NCBI RefSeq assembly: GCF_017313785.1
Contig: NZ_JAFLNL010000002.1
Span: 248,001-312,000, forward strand
Origin: Flagellimonas aurea
Lineage (GTDB): Bacteria > Bacteroidota > Bacteroidia > Flavobacteriales > Flavobacteriaceae
Reading direction: 5' to 3'
DNA: 64,000 bases
Below are positions 36,372-45,125 of the stretch, piece by piece. Under the pieces are notes generated by a model. It was given only the letters and a program-made list of their open reading frames with translations. It ran no database searches and was not told where the DNA came from. The stretch's first letter is position 1. Each line of letters begins with the position of its first letter. The position numbers were made by a program, and so were the translations under genes.

Positions 36372-37307
36372 ATGAGATTTTTTATCCTAAAGCTCCTCCT
36401 TTTTTTAGCGCTGTTGGCCTCGGCATATGCCTTTTTGGTCAATAGACTTTCCGAAGGCTATGTGGATATGTATTATCCTAAATATACCCAAGGTGCCAGT
36501 AGTTTGGTCATTGGACTCTCGAGGGCAGATCAAGGAATTGACCCCAAAACGGTCACCGAAAATATCAATCAGGAAATAGATCTGCCATTGATAAATTTCG
36601 CCGCTAACCAATACTATTATGGAGAGGTATATCTGGAGGCCATCAAAAAAAAACTCATAAGGGCCAATGGCAAAGGAGTGTTCATACTAAGTGCATCTCC
36701 GGGTAGCTTTACCGCCCCTATTGGCTTTGGAGCCGAAGGAATCAAAAAAATGGACGAGAAAGCGGCCATAGGAAAAACCGAGGACTTCAACTCGAACCCC
36801 AACTATAGTTACATCATAAACTGTTATGGAGAGGGGCTTTACCATGCCCTGCTTGCCCAAAGGGAACCAGGAAATGTAATTACGCATGACAATGGATGGA
36901 ACGAGGTCTTGGTATCTGGAAGCGACTTTACCCTTAGCGATGCTTTGAAAATGGACTGGAAAAGGCAAAATCTTGCCTATTTTCAACGTAGACTACCGAA
37001 GGAAGAAACAAAAAGCTATAGATGGGAATGGTTTGGAAAGACCATTGAATACCTTATGGACAAGGGACAGGTAATTTTGGTAAGAATGCCGGCCGACAAA
37101 GAAATTATTGATTTCGAAAACGAGAATTCCCCAAATTTTAGAAAGTCAATGGACAGCATTACAAAAGTTCACCAAATTCCTTACCTCGACTATTCCAAAA
37201 ATGCCCCTGGTTACAAAACCTACGATGGATCGCATCTACACTCTGAAAGTGCCATTCAATTTTCTACACAATTGGCCAAGGATATGGCCGTTCATATAAA
37301 AAGATGA
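36372..37307 (+). CDS. Membrane-anchored SGNH-like acyltransferase partner of MBOAT copy 1
   Basis: 311 residues from ATG 36372, chosen because it begins with an N-terminal signal anchor (MRFFILKLLLFLALLASAYA) and follows the MBOAT stop by 5 bp; a frame extending to 36282 runs into the MBOAT gene. SLVIGLSRADQGIDP may hold the nucleophile Ser, and YDGSHLHSESA near the C-terminus matches the D-x-x-H end of SGNH enzymes. It probably faces the periplasm and moves acyl groups from the MBOAT to a glycan, as AlgJ/AlgX or PatB do. It is weakly similar at best to the second SGNH protein (45126), which has a canonical GDSF motif. Confidence 0.72.
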   Translation: MRFFILKLLLFLALLASAYAFLVNRLSEGYVDMYYPKYTQGASSLVIGLSRADQGIDPKTVTENINQEIDLPLINFAANQYYYGEVYLEAIKKKLIRANGKGVFILSASPGSFTAPIGFGAEGIKKMDEKAAIGKTEDFNSNPNYSYIINCYGEGLYHALLAQREPGNVITHDNGWNEVLVSGSDFTLSDALKMDWKRQNLAYFQRRLPKEETKSYRWEWFGKTIEYLMDKGQVILVRMPADKEIIDFENENSPNFRKSMDSITKVHQIPYLDYSKNAPGYKTYDGSHLHSESAIQFSTQLAKDMAVHIKR

Positions 37308-37314
37308 AATCTGC

Positions 37315-38352
37315 TTGACAAGTGAAAAAAAACATATAATTCCCCCACCACCTGATGGTCCGTATACCTCGGATACCTTCACATCCATTTGGTCACAGCA
37401 CTTTGCAAGAGGTTTGGACACCATGAATTGTGATAGTTTTGAAGGCATATCATTTTATAAAAAGGGAAGACTTCCCGTATATAACAATGTAGGGGCCACA
37501 AACACTAAAGGGATCCATTATTGTGTCAATCCCTCAACCATGCCCATTGCAAATGACAATAAGGTCTATCTTATTTATGATGTTCCGGATTTTGGATTCC
37601 GCAGGGAACAAATACCAAATGGACTCCGATTGATTTCTATACCACAATACGAAGGTTATATTTGTGATTTGGCCAATGAAGGGTCCGCCGAAGGATACCT
37701 CACAAGCAACCTAAGCTCACGGAGCCGGTCCAAGTTGAGGAATTACGGAAATAAGTTGAAGAAAAAGTATTCAGTGGAATACCAGATGATATGGGGCGAT
37801 GTACCAGAAAAAGAATATGACGACCTTTTTGAAAAATTCCATGACCTTCTTGTACGCAGGTTCGATGAAAAACAGATAGTGAACAACAATCTGGACCCAA
37901 AAGAATGGTCGTTTTTCAAGGATGTTACCTTGCCAATGATGCGCAACAATGAAGCAGGTTTATTTGTTGGCTCTGTTCAGGGCAATCCAATAGCCATTAC
38001 ACTACTCAATTTTTCAAAGGACCATGCCTATGACGTCATACGGGTTTTTGACATCGATTTTTCAGAGTATAGGATAGGCAGTCTCAGTATAGTTGAACAA
38101 ATAGATTGGTGCATTAAAAACAATTTTAAGGTTTTAGACTTTTCCAAAGGTCATTTTGATTATAAGGAGAGGTGGAGCAATCGTTCCTATTTCCTGAATT
38201 ATCATATTTGGTACAATCCCAAGAGCTTGATAAGCTGGGGGCTTGCCCAACTATTGGCTACAAAGTTCAAACTTAAGTATTGGGCCCGTAGACAAGGAAT
38301 TCATAAAGGCTTACATAAAATACGCTATAAATTGGGACACAAACCTAAGTGA
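37315..38352 (+). CDS. CelD/BcsL-like GNAT, tandem array member 1
   Basis: 345 residues with a TTG start at 37315, 7 bp after the SGNH gene. An ATG overlapping the SGNH stop opens only a 4-codon frame, so the true start is uncertain. The middle has SRSRSKLRNYGNKLKKKYSVEY and LLVRRFDEKQI. The C-terminal acyl-CoA region has NPIAITLLNFSKDHAYDVIR, VFDIDFSEYRIGSLSIVEQ, IDWCIKNNFKVLDFSKG, and DYKERWSNRSY. The block hDhxKGxxxYKxxW is the signature of the CelD/BcsL (Acetyltransf_6) GNAT family. These proteins occur in exopolysaccharide clusters and probably acylate amino or hydroxyl groups. Confidence 0.8.
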   Translation: MTSEKKHIIPPPPDGPYTSDTFTSIWSQHFARGLDTMNCDSFEGISFYKKGRLPVYNNVGATNTKGIHYCVNPSTMPIANDNKVYLIYDVPDFGFRREQIPNGLRLISIPQYEGYICDLANEGSAEGYLTSNLSSRSRSKLRNYGNKLKKKYSVEYQMIWGDVPEKEYDDLFEKFHDLLVRRFDEKQIVNNNLDPKEWSFFKDVTLPMMRNNEAGLFVGSVQGNPIAITLLNFSKDHAYDVIRVFDIDFSEYRIGSLSIVEQIDWCIKNNFKVLDFSKGHFDYKERWSNRSYFLNYHIWYNPKSLISWGLAQLLATKFKLKYWARRQGIHKGLHKIRYKLGHKPK

Positions 38353-38363
38353 AAAGTTGAGCA

Positions 38364-39311
38364 ATGACTGGCCTTCCCAAGCACTATACCGACCATTGCC
38401 TGTTTCAGTTATATCTGAACAAAACCCTGCATGCCGTACACCAAGGGAATGTTCGGAACCTGCTTGTGAACCGCTATTTATCGTTTGCCCCTTCAATCTA
38501 TCAAGAACAAGGGAGGCATTTTTATATGATCAAGGATATACCTGACTATCTTGATTTTCAGAAACATGTTCCCATGGATTGGGGTATCATCGGTGTGCCA
38601 CAATATAATGGACATTTGGTCAACTTGTTTCCTTTCCAGAACCTTTCGGAGTATTTGAACAACCAACTCAGTAAACGCAATATCAAAAATCTTAGGAGTA
38701 AAAAAAAGAAATTAGAATCCTTGGGGGGGATTGAATACAAGGTATTGTCCGGTGATTTGGCAGAATCAGAATATGAAAAAATATTCGACCATTTTAAAGA
38801 ACTATTGTCCAAAAGGTTTGATCAAAAAGGAATCCTGAACAGGGACCTTTCCCAATGGCAGCAATTGTATGGTTTTACACTACCCAAGTTACGTGCTGAC
38901 GAGGCCAAATTGTTTGTTATATATAAGGATGAACTGCCCCTATGCATTGCCTTGAACTACATTGTGGACCATGTAATGTTCAGTCATATCCAAACCTACG
39001 ACATTGATTATGCAACATACAATTTGGGAGATATCCATATGCAGTTCCAGCTGGAATGGTGTTTCTCCAATAATATCTACATCTATGACGTTTCCAAGGG
39101 TACGAACCCTTACAAGGAAAAATGGTGCAATCATCGTTATCGTTTGTTCCACGAAATCGTATATTCCAAAAAATCCGTGGCGGGCATCATAAGGGCCAAG
39201 TCAAAAAAAATAGAACTGAACATCTTGCAATGGTTCAGAAATATGGGGGTTTTGGGAAATCTAATACAAGTGGACAAATGGTTATATGCCATAAATAAAT
39301 GGCGCAAATAG
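38364..39311 (+). CDS. CelD/BcsL-like GNAT, tandem array member 2
   Basis: 315 residues. It contains YLNNQLSKRNIKNLRSKKKKLESLG, which matches the basic helix of its neighbours. ELLSKRFDQKGI, YKDELPLCIALNYIVDHVMF, YDIDYATYNLGDIHMQF and EWCFSNNIYIYDVSKGTNPY then lead into KEKWCNHRYRLFHEI. The order and spacing are the same as in member 1. It lacks the extra C-terminal domain seen in members 3, 4, 5 and 7. It begins 11 bp after member 1 and ends 33 bp before member 3. Sequence divergence between neighbours is high despite shared motifs. Confidence 0.8.
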   Translation: MTGLPKHYTDHCLFQLYLNKTLHAVHQGNVRNLLVNRYLSFAPSIYQEQGRHFYMIKDIPDYLDFQKHVPMDWGIIGVPQYNGHLVNLFPFQNLSEYLNNQLSKRNIKNLRSKKKKLESLGGIEYKVLSGDLAESEYEKIFDHFKELLSKRFDQKGILNRDLSQWQQLYGFTLPKLRADEAKLFVIYKDELPLCIALNYIVDHVMFSHIQTYDIDYATYNLGDIHMQFQLEWCFSNNIYIYDVSKGTNPYKEKWCNHRYRLFHEIVYSKKSVAGIIRAKSKKIELNILQWFRNMGVLGNLIQVDKWLYAINKWRK

Positions 39312-39344
39312 GTTATTTTCAATGACAGGTGAGGGTCACTAATT

Positions 39345-40541
39345 ATGCCGAGAATTCTTAACATACTATCCAATCACATCGATTTTCATGAACTCGTCCT
39401 TCTTGAAAAAAAGACGGACAAATTGTATCGTTCAATAAGAAATTCATTTACCGGTAACTTCGCATATCAAAAAGCCTTGCCCCTAAAAACCCTTTCCAAT
39501 AATGGACAAAGGCCCATGGTACTGACCAGTGTTCCAAGTTATATAAATACCGAACTGGACCTAGGGTCAGATATTGTCATCAAAAAGGTAAAGACATTCC
39601 CTGGTTCCTTGATAAAACTATCGGCCTATGAAAGTTACGAGGAGTACTTAAAAAAGAACTTTGCTCAAAAGGGACGGTCTCATTTTATCAAAAGTCAAAA
39701 TCTCTTGGATGAATGTTTTACCGTTCGCTACAAAATCTATTACGGCTCCATTGAAGAAGAAGAATACCAGATAATCTTCAATGCTTTTGAGCAAATGCAG
39801 GCCAAGCGATTTGAAGAAAGGGGCATGCGGTACCATACCGATCCAATGCTGTCGGAATACCGAGCAAAAACCTTGGGACTTGTTCGTAGTAAAGAAGCTT
39901 GCATTTCGGTCATCTATAATGGGGATAGACCCATCGCCATAAGTCTGAACTATATACTGGGAAAAATTGTTCATGGATTCACCAAAACCTTTGATTCGGC
40001 CTATTCCAAATTTAGTCTAGGCAATATTGAACTTCTCAATGTCATAAAGTGGTGCTTTGATGAAGGGTTTGAAGTGTTCGATTTTATGAAAGGAGAGTAT
40101 AGCTACAAAAGTAGGTTTGCAGATACCTCCTACCCTTTTTTGATAGAAACCATCTACTCCAAAAAAGAAGCTTTATCAAGGGTTTGGGGTCATTCCGTTT
40201 TCTTTGGATTGAAACTTTTCTATTTTGTCTATCACGCTACAAAATCCATTAGATCGATCAATACCCAAAAATCAACGGACAGCTCCAAGAATAACATCAA
40301 GGTTCAGAAAACACTTTTGGACAGCACCACCGTAGGGATTGATGAAAAGAGAGTTCATTTCAATGAAATACAAAGCCAATATATCCAAAGAGCAATTTGT
40401 GATTATTGCTATCGAAGGCGGGAACAGATGGATTCCTTGAAGTTTTATAAAAAAAGGGACCAAATAAAAATGATCTCCCAAAAAGAAGTTTTGATATTTC
40501 AGGTCAATGGCCCAATGGATACAAAAGAAAACAGACAATGA
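39345..40541 (+). CDS. CelD/BcsL-like GNAT, tandem array member 3, with C-terminal extension
   Basis: 398 residues. The GNAT part includes KKNFAQKGRSHFIKSQNLLDE, QMQAKRFEERGMRYH, YNGDRPIAISLNYILGKI, FDSAYSKFSLGNIELLNVI, KWCFDEGFEVFDFMKGEYSY and KSRFADTSYPFLIETIYSKK. From about residue 310 there is a further 85-residue segment with IQRAICDYCYRRREQMDSL and KFYKKRDQIKM that is not part of the GNAT core. Its stop overlaps the next ATG by 4 bp. The extension resembles those of members 4, 5 and 7 in length and helix-then-strand pattern, but I cannot name it. Confidence 0.8.
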   Translation: MPRILNILSNHIDFHELVLLEKKTDKLYRSIRNSFTGNFAYQKALPLKTLSNNGQRPMVLTSVPSYINTELDLGSDIVIKKVKTFPGSLIKLSAYESYEEYLKKNFAQKGRSHFIKSQNLLDECFTVRYKIYYGSIEEEEYQIIFNAFEQMQAKRFEERGMRYHTDPMLSEYRAKTLGLVRSKEACISVIYNGDRPIAISLNYILGKIVHGFTKTFDSAYSKFSLGNIELLNVIKWCFDEGFEVFDFMKGEYSYKSRFADTSYPFLIETIYSKKEALSRVWGHSVFFGLKLFYFVYHATKSIRSINTQKSTDSSKNNIKVQKTLLDSTTVGIDEKRVHFNEIQSQYIQRAICDYCYRRREQMDSLKFYKKRDQIKMISQKEVLIFQVNGPMDTKENRQ

Positions 40542-41734
40542 AGAACGTTTCCTTTTTAGCAGAGCTGCTCGAAAAAGACACTATTGCAGAGCATGTAACA
40601 TCTATCTCGCTGAAGGACGACCCTAGCAGGGTCTATCTGAATACCGACGATGAGCCGGAATCCAGTGGAGAAAATGTCCTCTATACCGATGTGCCGGGAT
40701 ACTTGAACGTTTCTTTTGCTCAAAACGGTCAAAAAAAATTGGAAAAATCAGTGGCTACTTTTGAGGGTTCTTATATTGATTTAAAGAAATACAATAACCT
40801 TGACCATTTCTTAAAAAGTAAATTGAGCCCCAAAAGAGTGTCGAGGTTAAAAGCCTACAAAAGAACATTGGAAAAGGTGTTCCCGATAGACTATCAATAT
40901 TATTATGGTGAGATACAGGATCGCACTTATGAAAAATTGATGAACAACTTGAAACGGATGATCACCACCCGTTTCAATGAAAAACAAATGCACCATATGG
41001 CGCTCACGGAATGGGACCAATTCAAGGAACTCGGAAAAGGGCTTATTCGAGAAAAAAAAGCATCCTTGATCGTTATTTATCATGGTGATGAGCCTATACA
41101 TATTTCCTTCAACTATATCTGGAAACGATTGGTTTTTGGCTATGTCAGGGGCTTCAATATTGATTACTCCAAGTTTTACCTGGGGTATATCGATATCATG
41201 ATCCAACTACAATGGTGTTTTGAGATGGGTTTCGAAATCTATGACCTTTTGCGTGAAAATATGGAGTACAAACTTCGTTTTGCGGATCATACCTATCTCT
41301 ATGCCTGCCATATAGTGGTTGCCAAACCAAGATCTTTTTCTATGGTAAGCCCCTTGATAACTTGGCTCTCGCTCTCCCTAAAATTTGACATGTATTATCC
41401 CTTCATGTCAAGATTAAGAGCCATTTACCACCGAATTCCATTCTTGCCCAAAAGAAAGGAAAAAAGAATTCAGCCCTTATACCTATTGGAAAAGCTGGAC
41501 AAGGAACAATGGGCAAAAATGGACAAGGAAAAATTCTCCCGAATTCAAATAGCTTCTTTGAAACAGCCCTATGGTAAAAGAGCCGTATATCACTTTTTGT
41601 ACCTTTCCAAAGAGCAGCTGGAGCATCTCAAACTTTACATCAGTTTGGATGATGAACGTACAATTATTTTGGAATGCCCCAACAGTTTAGGAAAAATCAT
41701 TTTCAAAAATAGAGCGGAAAAGCATGGGAAATAA
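40538..41734 (+). CDS. CelD/BcsL-like GNAT, tandem array member 4, with C-terminal extension
   Basis: 398 residues. The core has FLKSKLSPKRVSRLKAYKRTLE, NLKRMITTRFNEKQMHHMAL, YHGDEPIHISFNYIWKRLVF, FNIDYSKFYLGYIDIMIQL and QWCFEMGFEIYDLLRENMEY followed by KLRFADHTYLYACHIV. In the signature block the usual KG is replaced by RE, so an otherwise conserved glycine is absent. The C-terminal extension (about 325-398) has KRAVYHFLYLSKEQLEHLKLY. It overlaps its neighbours by 4 bp upstream and 11 bp downstream, indicating coupled translation. Confidence 0.8.
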   Translation: MKNVSFLAELLEKDTIAEHVTSISLKDDPSRVYLNTDDEPESSGENVLYTDVPGYLNVSFAQNGQKKLEKSVATFEGSYIDLKKYNNLDHFLKSKLSPKRVSRLKAYKRTLEKVFPIDYQYYYGEIQDRTYEKLMNNLKRMITTRFNEKQMHHMALTEWDQFKELGKGLIREKKASLIVIYHGDEPIHISFNYIWKRLVFGYVRGFNIDYSKFYLGYIDIMIQLQWCFEMGFEIYDLLRENMEYKLRFADHTYLYACHIVVAKPRSFSMVSPLITWLSLSLKFDMYYPFMSRLRAIYHRIPFLPKRKEKRIQPLYLLEKLDKEQWAKMDKEKFSRIQIASLKQPYGKRAVYHFLYLSKEQLEHLKLYISLDDERTIILECPNSLGKIIFKNRAEKHGK

Positions 41735-42902
41735 ACCATCCAACAAGATCATCTTTTTAAGATCACTATTGGCGGAAGAAAAATTTCCTGATGTCATTGA
41801 ACGTGTGTTGGATTCCAGAAACGGCCTTCCTCTCTATGAAAAACCTTCAGCCAAACCACTATTGATAGAAAATAGGTCCTTTGTCCTTCAAGATGTGCCC
41901 GGTTACGTAGATTTGATATTGGATCAACATCAGAAAAAGTTTTCAACCCATACCATTATTACTCAACATACGCATGTAATCGAGCTTGAGCGATATTTGG
42001 ATGGGAACCAATACATGGAGCAACATTTTGGTCCAAAAACCCGGTCTTCACTTAGAAGGTATAAAAAACGCTTGGAGGAATGTTTTGATATCCGATATGA
42101 AGTATTTCAAGGCAGCATCGACAAGAAATGGTACAATGAAATCTTTGAGCAACTTAGAACACTTATGATTCGAAGGTTCAAAGAAAAGAACGAAGAGAAC
42201 TATGAACTGCCGCATCTTGACCAAATCAAGGCTGATCTGTACCCGATGCTATTGCAAAATCGGGCAACATTATTCGTCATATATGCAAATGGAGAACCGG
42301 TAAGCATTCGTATCAACATGATGAAGGATAAACTGGCCTTTTACATACTCAGTGCGTACAATCCGGATTATGATGTTTTTCGATTGGGAAAGTTGGATAT
42401 GTGGCAGAACATTTCTTGGTTCATAAATCAAGGCTATACCACATACGACTTGCTAAAAGGATATGCCTACATCAAAGAAAAATGGGCTGACAGAACGTAT
42501 GCCAACAACCTGGTTTTTGTAAATGAAGCTTCAAATTTATGGGACCGGCTAAAGTTCTTCGTTAGACTAACGAGTGTACGATTTAGGCATACCATGGTAA
42601 AAAAATTAAAATATATGGGGTTGGACAAAATCATACACCGAATAAAAAGGAGAAAGGTAAATCATCTTGACAAAGCCAACTACGTGGTTTTGCCTTTTAA
42701 AGAAACGGAAGCTATCAAAACAATCCATAAAAATGCCCTGATAAACCTTAAAGAAAACAAATCACTGATTGCACCGATTATTGAACTTGCATATAAGCAC
42801 CGTTCCCGTTTCGACCAGATACAAGTGTTCCTAAAAAACGGAAAATCCAAGGAATACTATATCCATATCAAGGACCGTTACTATGTACTAACGTTATGTT
42901 GA
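41724..42902 (+). CDS. CelD/BcsL-like GNAT, tandem array member 5, with C-terminal extension
   Basis: 392 residues. The core has YMEQHFGPKTRSSLRRYKKRLE, RTLMIRRFKEKNEENYELP, YANGEPVSIRINMMKDKLAF, YNPDYDVFRLGKLDMWQNI, SWFINQGYTTYDLLKGYAYI and KEKWADRTYANNLVF. The C-terminal extension (from about residue 305) has APIIELAYKHRSRFDQIQVF. The start lies inside the end of member 4. The ATG at 41724 is supported by a hydrophobic NKIIFLRSLLAEE segment matching the N-termini of the neighbours. Confidence 0.8.
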   Translation: MGNKPSNKIIFLRSLLAEEKFPDVIERVLDSRNGLPLYEKPSAKPLLIENRSFVLQDVPGYVDLILDQHQKKFSTHTIITQHTHVIELERYLDGNQYMEQHFGPKTRSSLRRYKKRLEECFDIRYEVFQGSIDKKWYNEIFEQLRTLMIRRFKEKNEENYELPHLDQIKADLYPMLLQNRATLFVIYANGEPVSIRINMMKDKLAFYILSAYNPDYDVFRLGKLDMWQNISWFINQGYTTYDLLKGYAYIKEKWADRTYANNLVFVNEASNLWDRLKFFVRLTSVRFRHTMVKKLKYMGLDKIIHRIKRRKVNHLDKANYVVLPFKETEAIKTIHKNALINLKENKSLIAPIIELAYKHRSRFDQIQVFLKNGKSKEYYIHIKDRYYVLTLC

Positions 42903-42924
42903 TTCCTTCCAAAACCACAGACCA

Positions 42925-43899
42925 ATGAGAGCAAGGTTTCTTCTTGATATACTTTTGGGGCCTTCCCATATCGAAACACCGGTTCTTACGGTCAAGGTCG
43001 ATGAAAATGGCTCATATCAGGTTTCATTGGCCGAAAACCAAGATAAGCATGGGGCTTACACCTTAATCGATGTACCCGACTATCAACCCGTAAGGTTTTT
43101 GGAATCCCTAGAATCCCGGAACAGATTTACTTCCCCCCTATACCAAGGCTATCTTATTCAATTAAACAGATACAATAATTTCGAGGATTATTTCAGGTCG
43201 CGTTTTAATGCAAAAGGGGCCAGAAATCTGAAGAGGCAAGGTAAAAAGCTTTTCAAGGAAATTCCTGCCCGCATGGTCACTTACTATGGAAAAACCGAAA
43301 GAGGAACGTTGGACATGCTGTTTGAAAGCTTGGGAGAGTTCCTTGAAAAACGGTTTGAGCAAAAGGAGGTATCCAATTATGAAATACCCTTGTTGCCCCT
43401 GTACAAAAAAATGTTCCGAAAATTGCTTCCAGAAAAAAAGGCCGTGATATTTTCCTTGTTCGATGCGGATGATCCAATAGCTTTGGGCATCGGTTTTGTT
43501 TATGGAGACACCCTTTATCTTTTCAATATCGCTTATGATGTTGACTACTCCCAATATGGGCCGGGAAACCAAATTATGATGGGGGCCGTGGCTTGGTGCT
43601 TTGATAAAGGAATCACCCGTGTGGATATGGGCCGGGGCGACTTTTTACACAAAAGAAAATGGGTAAATACTTCGTACACTTATACACAAATAGACTTGTA
43701 CGACCCTAAAAATGTTGGAAGCAGATTGCAGGCATTACTTTCTTGGACCTTGAACACCTCTCGTTTTTATGGAATCCGATTCCTAAAAAAACTCCAAGTG
43801 CACCAATTGGCCAAAAGATGGTTTATCTGGAAATACAGGACCAAACAATTCCTGAGCAATAAAAACGACCATTACACAAAAAATATATCGGAGTCCTGA
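42925..43899 (+). CDS. CelD/BcsL-like GNAT, tandem array member 6
   Basis: 324 residues, a short form without the C-terminal extension. It has YFRSRFNAKGARNLKRQGKKL, GEFLEKRFEQKEVSNYEIP, FDADDPIALGIGFVYGDTLY, YDVDYSQYGPGNQIMMGAV, AWCFDKGITRVDMGRGDFLH and KRKWVNTSYTYTQIDLY. The signature is well kept (DMGRG...KRKW). It is spaced 22 bp after member 5 and only 2 bp before member 7. As with the other members, acceptor and acyl donor are not predictable from sequence. Confidence 0.8.
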   Translation: MRARFLLDILLGPSHIETPVLTVKVDENGSYQVSLAENQDKHGAYTLIDVPDYQPVRFLESLESRNRFTSPLYQGYLIQLNRYNNFEDYFRSRFNAKGARNLKRQGKKLFKEIPARMVTYYGKTERGTLDMLFESLGEFLEKRFEQKEVSNYEIPLLPLYKKMFRKLLPEKKAVIFSLFDADDPIALGIGFVYGDTLYLFNIAYDVDYSQYGPGNQIMMGAVAWCFDKGITRVDMGRGDFLHKRKWVNTSYTYTQIDLYDPKNVGSRLQALLSWTLNTSRFYGIRFLKKLQVHQLAKRWFIWKYRTKQFLSNKNDHYTKNISES

Positions 43900-43901
43900 C
43901 C

Positions 43902-45080
43902 ATGAGCAAAGTAAAACACATAAATATCTTTCAATCCCTTTACGAACGGGGGAGTTTGCCCATGGAATTTGCCCATTCAAAAATAATGGACATTTCTTTG
44001 CAGTTTGATGCATATTCATGGGCAAAACAGGAAAAATATGCTTTTTCGTGTCGTTTAATTCCGTCCTATTTTATCATTGATCAAGCGAAATCTTCATACA
44101 ATATCAAGACCGTCGACCAACATAATTGGGGGTACTCCATTGATCTCTCCAATTGCTCCTCCATTGATGACTACCTATCTTCCCAGTTCAAGTCGAAACC
44201 AAGGAGTATCATTCGACGCTATGTCAACAGATTGGAAGCCTGTTTTCCCATATCATACAAACTGTACCATGGAGAACTTGAAAAGGAGGTTTATTATGAC
44301 GTTTTTGATGCTCTACGAGATATGATCAAGAAACGGTTCCAAGAACGCGAGGAGACCCATAAAGAAATGTGGAGATGGGAGGCGCTAAAACAAAACACCT
44401 ATCAACAAATCTTAAACAAACAGGCCTCGTTGTTTGTTATTTATGATGGAACCAAACCCATAGAGATATCCTTGAACTATCATTTGGGCCCGGTTCTTTT
44501 CAGTTCGGTATCCTCATACGACCTTGACTATGGCAAATTTGGCCTAGGACATGTAGAAATCTATAAACAGTTGGAATGGTGCCTATCCAATGGATATAGA
44601 TTATTTGAAATGGGTGTCGGTGGAATGGATTACAAAAGAAAATGGAGCAACCATATCTACCAGTTTTCTCATTGGATAATCACCCCAAAACGAAGTTTGC
44701 TCCTAGGGTTGGTAGGAAAGATTGAACTCTGGAAGGTTCGTTTAAAAGAATATCTAAAATCAAAAAAAGTGAATGAGTTCAGGGACAAGCTCATGGAAAG
44801 CTTTAATTTTGGTAAGGCAAAAAAAATAGTTTTGGATGAAGTTGATTTTTCAACTGAAGCGGTCAATGGTCATACCAACCTTCAAATGCTAACGCTGTTA
44901 ACTCCCAAGGAGGTGGAACAGATAGAAGGGCTTAGAAAAGCTATTAACGATTATCTCTATACCAATACACTGGCCTATTGGGAAATCAAGGTGTATAAAC
45001 CAAAAAATGAGACAGACACCTATGTAGTCCAACATGGGAATTCCAAAAAGTCTTTCTTTATTTTCAAAAACCAAGGTTAG
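43902..45080 (+). CDS. CelD/BcsL-like GNAT, tandem array member 7, with C-terminal extension
   Basis: 392 residues. The core has YLSSQFKSKPRSIIRRYVNRLE, LRDMIKKRFQEREETHKEM, YDGTKPIEISLNYHLGPVLF, YDLDYGKFGLGHVEIYKQL, EWCLSNGYRLFEMGVGGMDY and KRKWSNHIYQFSHWI. The C-terminal extension (from about residue 315) includes EQIEGLRKAINDYLYTNTLA followed by YWEIKVYKPK. It is the last gene of the rightward acylation operon and converges with the SGNH gene across a 45-bp AT-rich gap. Confidence 0.8.
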   Translation: MSKVKHINIFQSLYERGSLPMEFAHSKIMDISLQFDAYSWAKQEKYAFSCRLIPSYFIIDQAKSSYNIKTVDQHNWGYSIDLSNCSSIDDYLSSQFKSKPRSIIRRYVNRLEACFPISYKLYHGELEKEVYYDVFDALRDMIKKRFQEREETHKEMWRWEALKQNTYQQILNKQASLFVIYDGTKPIEISLNYHLGPVLFSSVSSYDLDYGKFGLGHVEIYKQLEWCLSNGYRLFEMGVGGMDYKRKWSNHIYQFSHWIITPKRSLLLGLVGKIELWKVRLKEYLKSKKVNEFRDKLMESFNFGKAKKIVLDEVDFSTEAVNGHTNLQMLTLLTPKEVEQIEGLRKAINDYLYTNTLAYWEIKVYKPKNETDTYVVQHGNSKKSFFIFKNQG

Positions 45081-45125
45081 CCAAATAAAAAAAATACCTA
45101 TCAAAAAAGACAAATAAAAATCAGG

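Noticed and set aside
37304..37318. ATG overlapping the SGNH stop as start of array member 1
   Set aside because: It opens only four codons before a stop in a different frame; the TTG at 37315 or a later ATG is needed.
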